DNA of 60,597 nt from Chloroflexota bacterium (GTDB lineage: Bacteria > Chloroflexota > Anaerolineae > UBA4142). The stretch covers positions 1-60,597 of the forward strand of contig JACRMI010000051.1 in assembly GCA_016215025.1 (NCBI GenBank), read 5' to 3'. Numbering within the stretch: position 1 is the first letter of the stretch; each line of letters starts with the position of its first letter. Below the pieces are notes generated by a model. The model ran no database searches, was not told where the DNA came from, and was given only the letters and a program-made list of their open reading frames with translations. Made by a program: the position numbers and the translations under genes. Shown piece by piece: positions 52,801-60,477 of the stretch.

Positions 52801-53401
52801 GGATCAGCCGTCAGTGGTCAGTGGTCAACGGGCGGCACTCAAATATTTCAAAGCGCAATTTGGCGACGATTCTGCGTGGGCGACGATGTGCGCGTGGGTT
52901 TTTGTTCATGGACTCGCGCAAGTACAAGGTGATGGTGATGATTCGCTCACGACAAGTTTTGCAGCACGCAGCCGCAGTTGGATCGACGAGTGGCTGCTGG
53001 GCAAATTGGTCGCGCGCGCGTTCGTCGATCTTGGCATGAGCGACGCCGAAGCGTGGCGAGCAGTCGCCATCATCAAACTGATGACGACCCATCAACACTG
53101 GCACGCGTTGCGTGACGCGCAAAAGGGCAGAGCATATCTGGCATTGGAAACTTGGCTGGAAGATACCGAGGCGGAGCAATTCCTGCAAGTCAATCGTTTC
53201 AACGGGGTGTTGTGGTTCAATAAGGAAGCCTTTGAGACATTGCTCAGTTGGATGTTCACCGTTGCCGTTGTCGAACTAACGGTCGACAAAACCGACGCAG
53301 CGAAAAATATCGTCGAAACGCACGAGGTTATCAAGGCGCTGCTCAAAGCGGAGAAAAAGAGCAAATATCAAGTGGAAAAACTCTTGGCGGCGCTTGCGTA
53401 A
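49844..53401 (+). CDS. Large GH13-family (alpha-amylase-like) glycoside hydrolase or transglycosylase
   Basis: A 1185-aa protein without a signal peptide. A helical N-terminal region (1-330) precedes a GH13 TIM barrel (about 335-780). Its conserved regions are VASDMVPNH (region I), FPVIRLDAAMT with the nucleophile Asp near 519 (region II), and LLLAEAFW with the acid Glu near 582 (region III). Region IV is degenerate: FINNPDERT keeps the Asp, but the usual His is Pro. A beta-rich and helical C-terminal part follows. Residues about 905-1005 contain segments that look like translated dispersed repeats. The substrate is probably an alpha-glucan. AAAGGA lies about nine bases before the ATG. Confidence 0.83.
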   Translation: MPYFEFHVSRLARDRYEFDEVLFALSGNVIFANFHAARVFAQKMNSKRDLVNFPEQAVQAGRLNAMGLIDELLHYIVAQYRQQVNPQALNNALASLNNAIGKDAVDATLKKFAEEFPSVAVYRHDIDPAKFLEGTTDGVPHREIVLEEMLMLWLANVNPAFSPFGELFDDSTLAKETPYKSLITNLYSFFDTQPRFGPDNQNLIDVLRAPAIASPHSLEGQLEFMRTRWMTLIGKYIYRLLSSLDLIKEEQKMGFLGPGESPVPMYKRGRGVDDLYPEYERFSRDLDWMPQLVLIAKSTYVWLDQLSKKYQRTINRLDEIPDEELDLLAHRGFTGLWFIGLWQRSPASKRIKELSGNMNPESSAYSVYEYRIADDLGGDAALENFKARAWQRGIRVASDMVPNHMGIDSRWVIGHPDWFVSADYPPFPSYTFNGPNLANDERVGIYLEDHYYNKTDAAVVFKRLDHWTGSAKYIYHGNDGTSFPWNDTAQLNFLNPQVREAVIQTILHVARQFPVIRLDAAMTLAKKHFQRLWFPQPGTGGDIPSRSEFALTKEQFDAAMPQEFWREVVDRVAEEAPNTLLLAEAFWLMEGYFVRTLGMHRVYNSAFMNMLRDEKNANYRSVIKNTIEFDPEILKRYVNFINNPDERTAVDQFGKGDKYFGVATLMATMPGLPMFGHGQIEGFSERYGMEFRRAMWDEHEDDQLVARHEREIFPLLHRRHVFAGVDNFLLYDFFTPDGSVNEDVFAFSNRSGNDAGLVIYHNKYSNTAGWVRTSAAYLDKGAGRLVQKNLSEGLTLHRDPDYFVLLRDQASGLEFIRNSKELCERGLYVELGAYQRHVFIDIREVRDNQWHQYAQLTAFLNGRGVPSIDEALREFFLQGVHQPFRELVNAETFRALLKARVTKISRALTLKGEMTSPLLDEIEEKYLRLAREAKRFSGGIGDEVALAKRVRREFEILLQMTADGRRQTATVTLRVSGTERNGVESKDQPSVVSGQRAALKYFKAQFGDDSAWATMCAWVFVHGLAQVQGDGDDSLTTSFAARSRSWIDEWLLGKLVARAFVDLGMSDAEAWRAVAIIKLMTTHQHWHALRDAQKGRAYLALETWLEDTEAEQFLQVNRFNGVLWFNKEAFETLLSWMFTVAVVELTVDKTDAAKNIVETHEVIKALLKAEKKSKYQVEKLLAALA
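52569..52850. repeat. Repeat-derived segments inside the GH13 gene
   Basis: Two stretches look like intergenic repeats that are translated in frame. One, near 52571-52600, carries AAAGGGCGAAATGACC-TCGCCCCT. The other, 52725-52840, contains GACGGCAGACGGCAGAC, a CACGCTCCGCGTGAGCGG palindrome, GTGGAGTCGAAGGAT and GTCAGTGGTCAGTGGTC. The encoded residues are low in similarity to any globular pattern, while the flanking sequence stays in frame. Confidence 0.5.
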
Positions 53402-53403
53402 AT

Positions 53404-53549
53404 TGTCATTGCGAGGAGCGAGGCAAGCAAGCGTCGTCGATGACAAATCAAAGAGCGACGAAGCAATCTCCGTCTAAGGTGGGGATTGCTTCGTCGCTTT
53501 TCCGGTTTTTATTTGAATCCACTGGTTCACGACGCTCCTCGCAATGACA
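53404..53549. repeat. Nested palindromic element (TGTCATTGCGAGGAGCGA type)
   Basis: Outer arms TGTCATTGCGAGGAGCG (53404-53420) and CGCTCCTCGCAATGACA (ending 53549) enclose a second hairpin: AGCGACGAAGCAATC near 53454-53468 with GATTGCTTCGTCGCT near 53484-53498. It starts three bases after the GH13 stop codon and may serve as its terminator. Similar TGTCATTGCGAG elements are widespread in many bacteria. Confidence 0.7.
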
Positions 53550-53561
53550 TTCGGAGGGAGC

Positions 53562-53589
53562 TTGACAAGTTAGTTCGATTACGTATAAT
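53562..53589 (+). promoter_or_regulatory. Promoter of the marR-ABC operon
   Basis: TTGACA (53562-53567), a 16-nt spacer and TATAAT (53584-53589), 30 bases before the ATG at 53620. The near-consensus sequence suggests strong transcription held down by a repressor, probably the MarR protein itself. No clean operator palindrome could be fixed. Confidence 0.7.
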
Positions 53590-53619
53590 TCTATCTGTTA
53601 CTATATAGGAGACCGCTCA

Positions 53620-54177
53620 ATGAAAACGGATCCGGCTATAACCAAACATGAAAAAGAATTGCACGAGATATTTGCCGCCGCGGGCTTGGACGAGACGCGC
53701 GGATTGGCACTCATGCGGACTATGATTGGCACCGCGCACCTGGTCGAAGTTCTGGCCGACAACCATCTGCAAGCCAAAGGTTTGTCGATGTCGCGGATGC
53801 GCTTGCTCGTGTGGCTCTATGTCGAAGAGCAGCGCGGCAACAAAGAGGGCGTTTCACCCAGCCACTTGAGCCACTATCAGCACATCAGCAAGAATACCGT
53901 TAGCGCCCTGCTCGGATCGCTCGAGGAGCAAGGCTTGATCGAGCGGACTTTGAGCAGCGAAGACAAACGCAGCTTCAAGATTTGCCTGACGAAAGCGGGA
54001 CGTGATCTTATGCGTTCCACTTTACCCGCCCACAATTCGTCGATGACGCAAGTGTTCGGCGTGCTAACCATTGAAGAGCAGAAAACACTGCTCAAAATTT
54101 TGAGCAAGCTGCGTCAATCGCTCATAGAGCAAATCGGAAAAATCGATCTCAGTTCGTACAAAACTTCTGTGGAGTAA
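53620..54177 (+). CDS. MarR-family transcriptional regulator
   Basis: A 185-aa winged-helix protein. The recognition part is LSHYQHISKNTVSALLGSLEEQGLIERTLSSEDKRSF, divided by the helix at about 85-125, with the typical D-KR of the MarR wing. An extended helical N-terminus (1-45) and a C-terminal dimerisation helix are present. TATAGGAG lies eight bases before the ATG. It is followed after four bases by two ABC exporter genes, the usual arrangement for a MarR repressor that senses the exporter's drug substrates. The promoter at 53562 would then be autoregulated. Confidence 0.9.
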   Translation: MKTDPAITKHEKELHEIFAAAGLDETRGLALMRTMIGTAHLVEVLADNHLQAKGLSMSRMRLLVWLYVEEQRGNKEGVSPSHLSHYQHISKNTVSALLGSLEEQGLIERTLSSEDKRSFKICLTKAGRDLMRSTLPAHNSSMTQVFGVLTIEEQKTLLKILSKLRQSLIEQIGKIDLSSYKTSVE

Positions 54178-54181
54178 AAGA

Positions 54182-56131
54182 ATGCAAGCTCATGCTATGA
54201 TGGGTGCGCGTGGACCCCGCCATCCGGGAGGAAGCAATCGGGGTGGCGGCGTAAATTTTGCGGGACTGCGGCGGGCCGGTATGTATCTCTTTCGCTATCG
54301 CAAAATTGCGGCGATTGCCTATATCAGTTTGTTCGTTTCGACGGGGGCGATGCTGATGGTGCCGCAGCTTGTTCAAAGCACCATCGACATTGTCACCAAT
54401 GGCGTGCTCGCCAATACGATTTTGAAATTGCCTGCGCCTGTTCAGGCCGCCGCACAGCAAAAGCTGGGGCTGAGCGCCGCGCAAATGCAATCGAACTCCG
54501 TCAATGCCGAGACCTGGTTAATTACGGCGGCGATGGGTCTCATGGGCTTTGCGATCATGCGCGGCATTTTTGCCTTTTCGCAAGCGTACAACGCCGAGCG
54601 CACCTCGCAGAGCGTCGCATTCGACATGCGCAACGAACTCTTCGCCAAGATTCAACGCTTGTCATTCAGCTATCACGATCAAACCCAGACCGGTCAACTG
54701 ATGATCCGCGCGACCGACGATGTGGAAAAAGTTCGGCTGTTCGTCGGACAGGGTTTGATGATGGCACTGCAAGCGTTCATTCTCTTGATCGGCACGCTCA
54801 TTGTTTTGTTGTTCACCAATTTTCAATTGACCCTTGCCGTGTTGCCCACCCTACCGGTTGCACTCGTGCTGTTCATGGGCTTTAGCGCCGTCGCGCAGCC
54901 ATTGTTCATGCAAGTGCAAATTCGCTTGTCGAAACTCAACACGATCTTGCAAGAGAACCTAGCCGGCATCAAGGTTGTGAAAGCGTTCGTGCGTGAAGTG
55001 AACGAACAAAAACGCTTCAACGCCGCGGCGCAGGATTTAATGCAGCAGCACCTCCTGGTCGCGCGCGTGTTTTCGTTCTTGTTCCCGTTCATCTTTTTGA
55101 TTATGAACCTGGGACAAGCCGCGGTGCTGTATTTCGGCGGCAGACAAATTCTTGAAGGAACGCTGACGATTGGTGAGTGGCAAAAATTCTCGCTTTATCT
55201 CATCTACGTGTTCTTTCCGCTCGGTCAACTCGGCATGATTATTTCGCAGATGGCGCAAGCGGGCGCATCGGCAACGCGCATCTTTGAAGTGATCGATGCG
55301 AAAAACGATGTAATCGATAAACCGAATGCGATTGCGTTGCCGCCGATTCAAGGTCAGGTTGTATTCGATAACGTCACCTTTCGCTATTTTGGCAGCGACG
55401 ATCCCGTGCTGTCGAAAGTGAGTCTCGACGCGAAACCTGGCGAAACGATTGCGCTCCTTGGCGCGACCGGCAGCGGCAAGACGACGATCATCAACTTGCT
55501 GCCGCGTTTCTACGACGCGAGCGAAGGTCACATTTTGATCGATGGGCATGACGTGCGCGATGTCAAGATCGATTCGCTGCGCTCGCAAATCGGCATCGTG
55601 CTGCAAGATACCACCCTCTTTTCGGGAACGATTCGCGACAACATTGCGTTCGGTCGCCCTGAGGCGACGATGGACCAAGTCATCGCAGCAGCAAAAGCGG
55701 CGGTCGCGCACGATTTCATCATGAGTTTTCCGAACGGCTATGATACCCAGGTCGGCGAACGCGGAACAACGTTGAGCGGCGGACAAAAACAACGCGTCGC
55801 GATTGCGCGCGCGCTGTTACTCAGTCCGCGCATTCTGATTCTCGACGATTCGACGAGCAGCGTCGATCTAGCGACCGAATACAAAATTCAAAAAGCGCTC
55901 GACGAGTTGATGAAAGGGCGCACGAGTTTCGTCATCGCGCAGCGCATCAGCACCGTGTTGAACGCCGATCAAATTCTCGTGCTCGATAAAGGTCAGATCG
56001 TCGCGCGCGGCACGCATGAAGAACTGCTCGAAGAAAGCGAAATCTACGCCGAGATTTACAATTCGCAGTTGGTCGGCGATGCTGAAATTGTCGAGCCGAC
56101 AATTACTGGCAATGGTCAGGAGGCCAAATAA
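54182..56131 (+). CDS. Heterodimeric ABC exporter, subunit with degenerate ATP site
   Basis: A 649-aa exporter half with a transmembrane domain of six helices (about 40-360) and an ATPase domain (about 390-635). Walker A is GATGSGKTT and the signature LSGGQKQRVAIARAL is intact. The residue after Walker B is Asp (LILDDSTSSVD) and the switch His is Gln (FVIAQRIST). The pattern matches the degenerate-site subunit of BmrC/BmrD-type multidrug exporters. The N-terminus has an unusual Gly/Arg-rich leader. It is translated four bases after marR and two bases before its partner. Confidence 0.93.
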   Translation: MQAHAMMGARGPRHPGGSNRGGGVNFAGLRRAGMYLFRYRKIAAIAYISLFVSTGAMLMVPQLVQSTIDIVTNGVLANTILKLPAPVQAAAQQKLGLSAAQMQSNSVNAETWLITAAMGLMGFAIMRGIFAFSQAYNAERTSQSVAFDMRNELFAKIQRLSFSYHDQTQTGQLMIRATDDVEKVRLFVGQGLMMALQAFILLIGTLIVLLFTNFQLTLAVLPTLPVALVLFMGFSAVAQPLFMQVQIRLSKLNTILQENLAGIKVVKAFVREVNEQKRFNAAAQDLMQQHLLVARVFSFLFPFIFLIMNLGQAAVLYFGGRQILEGTLTIGEWQKFSLYLIYVFFPLGQLGMIISQMAQAGASATRIFEVIDAKNDVIDKPNAIALPPIQGQVVFDNVTFRYFGSDDPVLSKVSLDAKPGETIALLGATGSGKTTIINLLPRFYDASEGHILIDGHDVRDVKIDSLRSQIGIVLQDTTLFSGTIRDNIAFGRPEATMDQVIAAAKAAVAHDFIMSFPNGYDTQVGERGTTLSGGQKQRVAIARALLLSPRILILDDSTSSVDLATEYKIQKALDELMKGRTSFVIAQRISTVLNADQILVLDKGQIVARGTHEELLEESEIYAEIYNSQLVGDAEIVEPTITGNGQEAK

Positions 56132-56133
56132 CT

Positions 56134-58095
56134 ATGATGCACGGTCCTGGTGGTCCTCGTTTTTTGCTGGAACAGCAAACGAGCAAACCTAAAAATGTTT
56201 TCTCGACGCTCGGTCGGTTCGCGTCATACTTTCGACCATACTGGCTCGTGCTGCTGTTGGTCGCCGTGTGTATGGTGGTCGGCGCGTGGGCGCAAGTCAC
56301 GTCGCCCGATTTGACCGGTCAAGTGGTCGATTGCTATCTCACACCCGCACTCGCCGGAAATACCCAAGCGTTGGGTGGACTTGCGGGCGCGTCGAATCAG
56401 TCTGCGAATACCAACTGCTGGTACGCCACGGTCAATCCCAATCGCACGATGGACGAAACGGTTGCGGGTCTTGGCGGATTGATCCTGCTTCTGGTCGGTT
56501 TGTATGTGGGTGGCGCGATCCTGGGTGGTCTTCAATTTTTCTTGATGACGTGGGCCGGTCAGCACGTGCTGACCAAAATTCGCGTTCAAATTTTCGAGCA
56601 TATCCATCGACTGTCGCTCAGTTATTACGCCGAGAATGAAGCAGGCAACGTGATGAGTCGCATCACCAACGATACCGACACCATTCAGCAAGCGATTTCG
56701 TTTGCGCTCATCAACGTGGTGAGCGGTGCGCTGCTCTTGGTGTGGATCGCATTCAACATGCTGCACAAGAGCATCGCTTACGCATTGCTCAGCATGGCAG
56801 TCGTGCCGTTGATGATCGTCGCAACAACTTGGTTCTCCGGGCAAGCGCGCAAAGCATTTCGCCGCACGCGTAAAGAAATCGGCAACGTCAATGCGAACTT
56901 GCAAGAGAGCATCGCCGGGGTGCGCGAGGTGCAGGCATTCAATCGCGAACAAGCCAACATTTCCGAATTTGAACGGACGAACGCGGCGAATCGCGATGCG
57001 AATATTCGCGCCGTGTCTTTCACCGCTGCGCTCGCGCCTACGCTCGAAGCGCTCGGCTATCTCGCGATTGCGATCGTCGTCGTGGCGGGCGGTTTGGCGT
57101 TGCTGCGCAATCAAGATTTGTTTGGCACGACCGTGTCGCTCGGTTTGATCGTCACGTTCCTGGCGTACGTTCAGCGTTTCAATCAACCGATTCAACAAAT
57201 CTCGGTGATGTGGACGAATATTCAAAGCGCGATTGCAGGCGGCGAGCGCATCTTTGAACTCCTCGACATCGAGCCAGCGATCAAAGACAAACCGAACGCC
57301 ATGGCGATGCCGCAGATTCAGGGCAAGGTCGAATTCGTCGATGTGGCGGCCGAGTACGTGAAAGGCGAACCGGTGCTCAATGGCATTTCGCTGTGCGCCG
57401 ACCCAGGCCAAACAGTTGCGATTGTCGGTCCGACCGGCGCGGGCAAGACAACCATCATCAATCTCATTCCGCGCTTTTACGATGTGACCGGCGGTGAGGT
57501 CCGCATCGACGACATCGACGTGCGCGATGTGACGCGTGAGAGTTTGCGCAAGCAAATCGGCATCGTGCTGCAAGACACGTTCTTGTTCAGCGATACCGTG
57601 ATGAACAATATTCGCTTTGGTCGATTGGATGCGACCGACGAAGAGGTGATCGCGGCAGCCAAGCTTGTCCACGCCGATTCGTTCATCGAGCGGCTGCCGA
57701 AAAAGTACGACACGCTCTTGGGCGAACGCGGCGCAGGCATCAGCCAAGGTCAACGCCAACTGATTTCGATTGCGCGCGCGGCGCTCGCGAATCCGCGCAT
57801 CCTCATTCTCGACGAAGCGACGTCCAGCGTGGACACGCGCACCGAGCGCTTGATTCAACAAGCGTTGGAAAAATTGCTGCACGGGCGCACCAGCTTTGTC
57901 ATCGCGCACCGTCTCAGCACGATTCGCAACGCCGATCAAGTGCTGGTCATCCAAGACGGCAAGCTAGTCGAGCGGGGCAAGCACGACGAGTTGTTGGCGA
58001 AGGGCGGCGTGTATCACGATTTGTATATGAGCCAGTTCCGCCGAGAGGAACAACCGTCGAGCGCGAAAGCAGGGTTGCCGGTGGCGGCGGAGTAA
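56134..58095 (+). CDS. Heterodimeric ABC exporter, catalytic-site subunit
   Basis: A 653-aa exporter half with a six-helix transmembrane domain (about 30-370) and an ATPase domain (about 400-640). Walker A is GPTGAGKTT, Walker B LILDEATSSVD has the catalytic Glu, and the switch His is present (FVIAHRLST). The signature is altered to ISQGQRQLISIARA. An extra external loop with two Cys lies between the first two helices (about 60-105). AGGAGG lies eleven bases before the first of two adjacent ATGs. It is complementary to the subunit at 54182. Confidence 0.93.
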   Translation: MMHGPGGPRFLLEQQTSKPKNVFSTLGRFASYFRPYWLVLLLVAVCMVVGAWAQVTSPDLTGQVVDCYLTPALAGNTQALGGLAGASNQSANTNCWYATVNPNRTMDETVAGLGGLILLLVGLYVGGAILGGLQFFLMTWAGQHVLTKIRVQIFEHIHRLSLSYYAENEAGNVMSRITNDTDTIQQAISFALINVVSGALLLVWIAFNMLHKSIAYALLSMAVVPLMIVATTWFSGQARKAFRRTRKEIGNVNANLQESIAGVREVQAFNREQANISEFERTNAANRDANIRAVSFTAALAPTLEALGYLAIAIVVVAGGLALLRNQDLFGTTVSLGLIVTFLAYVQRFNQPIQQISVMWTNIQSAIAGGERIFELLDIEPAIKDKPNAMAMPQIQGKVEFVDVAAEYVKGEPVLNGISLCADPGQTVAIVGPTGAGKTTIINLIPRFYDVTGGEVRIDDIDVRDVTRESLRKQIGIVLQDTFLFSDTVMNNIRFGRLDATDEEVIAAAKLVHADSFIERLPKKYDTLLGERGAGISQGQRQLISIARAALANPRILILDEATSSVDTRTERLIQQALEKLLHGRTSFVIAHRLSTIRNADQVLVIQDGKLVERGKHDELLAKGGVYHDLYMSQFRREEQPSSAKAGLPVAAE

Positions 58096-58101
58096 ATGAC
58101 G

Positions 58102-58134
58102 AAACCCGAAGAGTTGAACACTCTTCGGGTTTTT
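58102..58134 (+). terminator. Rho-independent terminator of the marR-ABC operon
   Basis: AAACCCGAAGAGT (58102-58114) pairs with ACTCTTCGGGTTT (58120-58132), loop TGAAC, followed by TTCTTTC. It lies six bases after the exporter stop codon. Confidence 0.85.
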
Positions 58135-58184
58135 CTTTCGTTCAGACTAGTTGGAATAATGCGTAAATGTGTGTAAATCAATAC

Positions 58185-58213
58185 TTGACTTACATTATGC
58201 CATATGGTATACT
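58185..58213 (+). promoter_or_regulatory. Promoter of the vapBC-type pair
   Basis: TTGACT (58185-58190), a 17-nt spacer and TATACT (58208-58213), 30 bases before the ATG at 58243. The spacer contains the palindrome CATATG, within the region where an AbrB-type antitoxin would bind. Confidence 0.7.
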
Positions 58214-58242
58214 GTCGCCAGTTTAGATTACAGGAGGGTGAG

Positions 58243-58473
58243 ATGGAAACCTACGCAACCGTAAAGGGACAAATCGTCATACCGTCATCAGTGCGACGGA
58301 AATTGGGAATTAAAGAAGGAACGCGCATTCAAATAGAAGTTGATGAGCGAAGTCAGCATATCATTCTTACTCCTATTACGCGTGAATATGTTCATAGTCT
58401 ACGCGGTAAGTACAAAGGCAAAGGACTGCTCAAAGCGTTGATGGCAGAGAAAAAACGTGAGCGGGAGCTATAA
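58243..58473 (+). CDS. vapB: AbrB/MazE-fold antitoxin (VapB-like)
   Basis: The start at 58243 follows AGGAGG by six bases; the longer frame from 58204 lies in the promoter. The 76-aa product begins with the swapped-hairpin motif ETYATVKGQIVIPSSVRRKL and GIKEGTRIQIEVDE, an AbrB DNA-binding domain. A basic tail follows (SLRGKYKGKGLLKALMAEKKRE) that would bind the toxin. It overlaps nothing but ends one base before the toxin ATG. It probably neutralises the PIN toxin and represses the promoter at 58185. Confidence 0.85.
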   Translation: METYATVKGQIVIPSSVRRKLGIKEGTRIQIEVDERSQHIILTPITREYVHSLRGKYKGKGLLKALMAEKKREREL

Positions 58474-58474
58474 A

Positions 58475-58882
58475 ATGGCAAAGCCTAAAGCATATGTCCT
58501 TGACTCGTGGTCGATGATGGCATACTTGGAAGATGAGCCATCAGGTCATCAGATCGCAGACTTGATTGCAGATGCTCATGAAAACGGGATTCCGTTGATG
58601 ATGAGCGTAATCAATGTAGGTGAAGTTTGGTACATTGTTGCTCGCGAAGTTTCAGAGGAAGAAGCTAACAACAGTATTGCAGAAATACAGCATTTAGGAA
58701 TTGAGTTTGTCGATGCAAATTGGAAACTCACCGGCGAAGCAGCACGTTTCAAGTCCAAGCATAAGATGTCTTATGCAGATTGCTTTGCTGCTGCACTAGC
58801 CAAGGAGAACAAAGCATCGCTCGTTACTGGCGATCCCGAATTCAAGCAGGTTGAAGATCAAGTCCGAGTAAATTGGGTCTGA
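58475..58882 (+). CDS. vapC: PIN-domain ribonuclease toxin (VapC-like)
   Basis: A 135-aa PIN-domain protein. Conserved acidic residues are the Asp of YVLDSWSMMAYLE, the Glu of INVGEVWYI, the Asp of MSYADCFAAALA and the Asp of LVTGDPEFK, all present, so the metal-dependent RNase site looks intact. GGGAG lies upstream. The ATG at 58475 fits better than the earlier in-frame start at 58457, which overlaps the antitoxin gene. It forms a toxin-antitoxin pair with the AbrB-type protein. Confidence 0.88.
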   Translation: MAKPKAYVLDSWSMMAYLEDEPSGHQIADLIADAHENGIPLMMSVINVGEVWYIVAREVSEEEANNSIAEIQHLGIEFVDANWKLTGEAARFKSKHKMSYADCFAAALAKENKASLVTGDPEFKQVEDQVRVNWV

Positions 58883-58918
58883 ACGCGAATTCTATTCATG
58901 CAAGTGAGGCTTTCTCAC

Positions 58919-59608
58919 ATGTTGACAGGTAACAGTATTCCAAAATTTGATCCGCAAATATATACCAAGATTGCTCTGAATGAGTTGGTGACTTATTCCG
59001 TTTATTTCCTGTCTCAGTCAAATGAAGAGGTAAGCACCGAGAACATCGTCGCGGCATGTTTTCTGATGTTTCCACAAAGGTTTGCTCTTCGTGGATACGC
59101 TCAATGGCCCGACTCGACGGTTGTAGAGAAAAGGTGGCTAGATTGCCGAAACCGTGGACTGATAGAAGGGAGTACTGCGCGTGGTTTCTCGCTTACGCCA
59201 AAAGGTTTGGAATTGGCGGAAAAGGTAGGTAAGACGCTTAGTGGCAAAAGGCCGATATTTAAGAGTCGAGGGTCGGAGCGCGTACGTGCAGAGACACGCA
59301 CAAGAGCAGGCAGGTTTGTTCGTGCAATCGAAGACTCTGATGCTTTTAGGCTTTACCAAGTAAACAGAGAGCACGCACAAATAAGCGAATTTGATTTTAG
59401 AAGCATGTTGCTTTGTACAATGGAAAGTTCTGCGAGTACATTGAGGAACAATCTTGAACAGTTCAGGCAATATGCAAGCGTTTATGAACGAAAAGATATT
59501 GATGTTTTTTTGGATTTCTGTGAAAAAAGATTTGCTCGCCTCCTTACTGAAGTAACGTCCCAGTCAGAACAATATCAAGGTGGCATGATGCGTAGGAAAA
59601 TCAAGTAG
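58919..59608 (+). CDS. Uncharacterised protein with a winged-helix-like segment, partner of a GHKL ATPase
   Basis: A frame of 236 aa from 58898, or 229 from the ATG at 58919, which has GTGAGG nine bases upstream and is preferred. Residues 20-105 look like a winged helix: VSTENIVAACFLMFPQRF, then KRWLDCRNRGLIEGST, then RGFSLTPKGLELAEKVG. A charged linker and a helical C-terminal domain with FLDFCEKRFARLL follow. I recognise no named family. It lies 14 bases before the ATPase gene and is surely in the same operon. A DNA-reading or adaptor role for the ATPase is an inference from the pairing. Confidence 0.6.
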   Translation: MLTGNSIPKFDPQIYTKIALNELVTYSVYFLSQSNEEVSTENIVAACFLMFPQRFALRGYAQWPDSTVVEKRWLDCRNRGLIEGSTARGFSLTPKGLELAEKVGKTLSGKRPIFKSRGSERVRAETRTRAGRFVRAIEDSDAFRLYQVNREHAQISEFDFRSMLLCTMESSASTLRNNLEQFRQYASVYERKDIDVFLDFCEKRFARLLTEVTSQSEQYQGGMMRRKIK

Positions 59609-59622
59609 GAAAGGAGTCAACT

Positions 59623-60477
59623 ATGGCGACACGAATTAGCCGCAAATTGGAGTACGATGATCGTTTTGCGCTTCAGCAAGCCGATCAAGCAATCCGCAAA
59701 GATGTCATTCGGGCTTTGGTCGAGTTGGTAACTAACTGTAATGACAGCTACCATCGCTTAGAAGATGCTGGAGTTAAAGTAAATGGACTAATTGCAATTG
59801 AAGTTCTCAGCAAGCGCGAAAACTCACTCATACGTATCCGCGATTTTGCTGAGGGCATGAACGGTGAGCAAATGCAAAGTGCAGTGGGTACTTATGGCGG
59901 AGCAACCAGCGGTTTTAGCGATGGTCGTTCCGTCCGCGGCATGTGGGGAAGAGGTTTGAAAGATGCCATCTATGGACTTGGGCACGGGCATGTACATTCT
60001 ATCCAGGACGGACAGTTCTATGATGCTACTCTTTCGATTAAAAATGGTATTCCGACATTCGATCTAGAGGTGCCTGTTCGAGCGACTCGTGGTATCCGTA
60101 CCCAGTATGGAATTTCTTCAGGGAATGGAACGGTCATCGAGATTGTTGTTTCGCGTCCAGATGTTTCTGTCCCCCAATTTGATAATATTCGACGGTATAT
60201 GGAAAGACATTTCGAGTTACGTGAAATTGTCGGTAGTCCACTGCGACAAGTGTTGTTACGCAAGTTAGATGGCCACTACAACCTTAAGGAGGAAGTACAA
60301 TTAACTTACAAGCCTCCTGTAGGAACTCTTGTGCTTGATGAAGTGATTCGTGTGCCTGATACTTCGGCGGATATTCACTTGGAAGTATTTCGTTCTAACG
60401 AACCATTATCTACACCGGCCGAAGAGCGCGATACAGCGGATGGCGGACTGCTAGTCATTAGCTGTCATGTCCAATGA
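59623..60477 (+). pseudogene. GHKL (MORC/Hsp90-like) ATPase, C-terminally truncated
   Basis: The readable 284 residues contain a GHKL ATP-binding fold. The N box is RALVELVTNCNDSYHRLE (Asn and Asp for Mg-ATP), the G1 box IRDFAEGMN, and the G2-like box GMWGRGLKDAIYGLGHGH, the order seen in prokaryotic MORC and Hsp90-like ATPases. The ATG has AAAGGAG six bases upstream. After GGLLVIS the sequence turns into TGTCATGTCCAATGACATCGTAC, which looks like a mobile-element end, and the frame stops. Family members are usually far longer. Such ATPases are often found in phage-defence operons. Confidence 0.65.

Noticed and set aside
53877..54107. Minus-strand frame within the marR gene
   Set aside because: Short antisense frame with no start context; marR is unambiguous.
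56224..57954. Minus-strand frame of 576 codons inside the second ABC exporter gene
   Set aside because: A shadow of a well-identified exporter; His/Arg/Asp-rich composition and no ribosome site.
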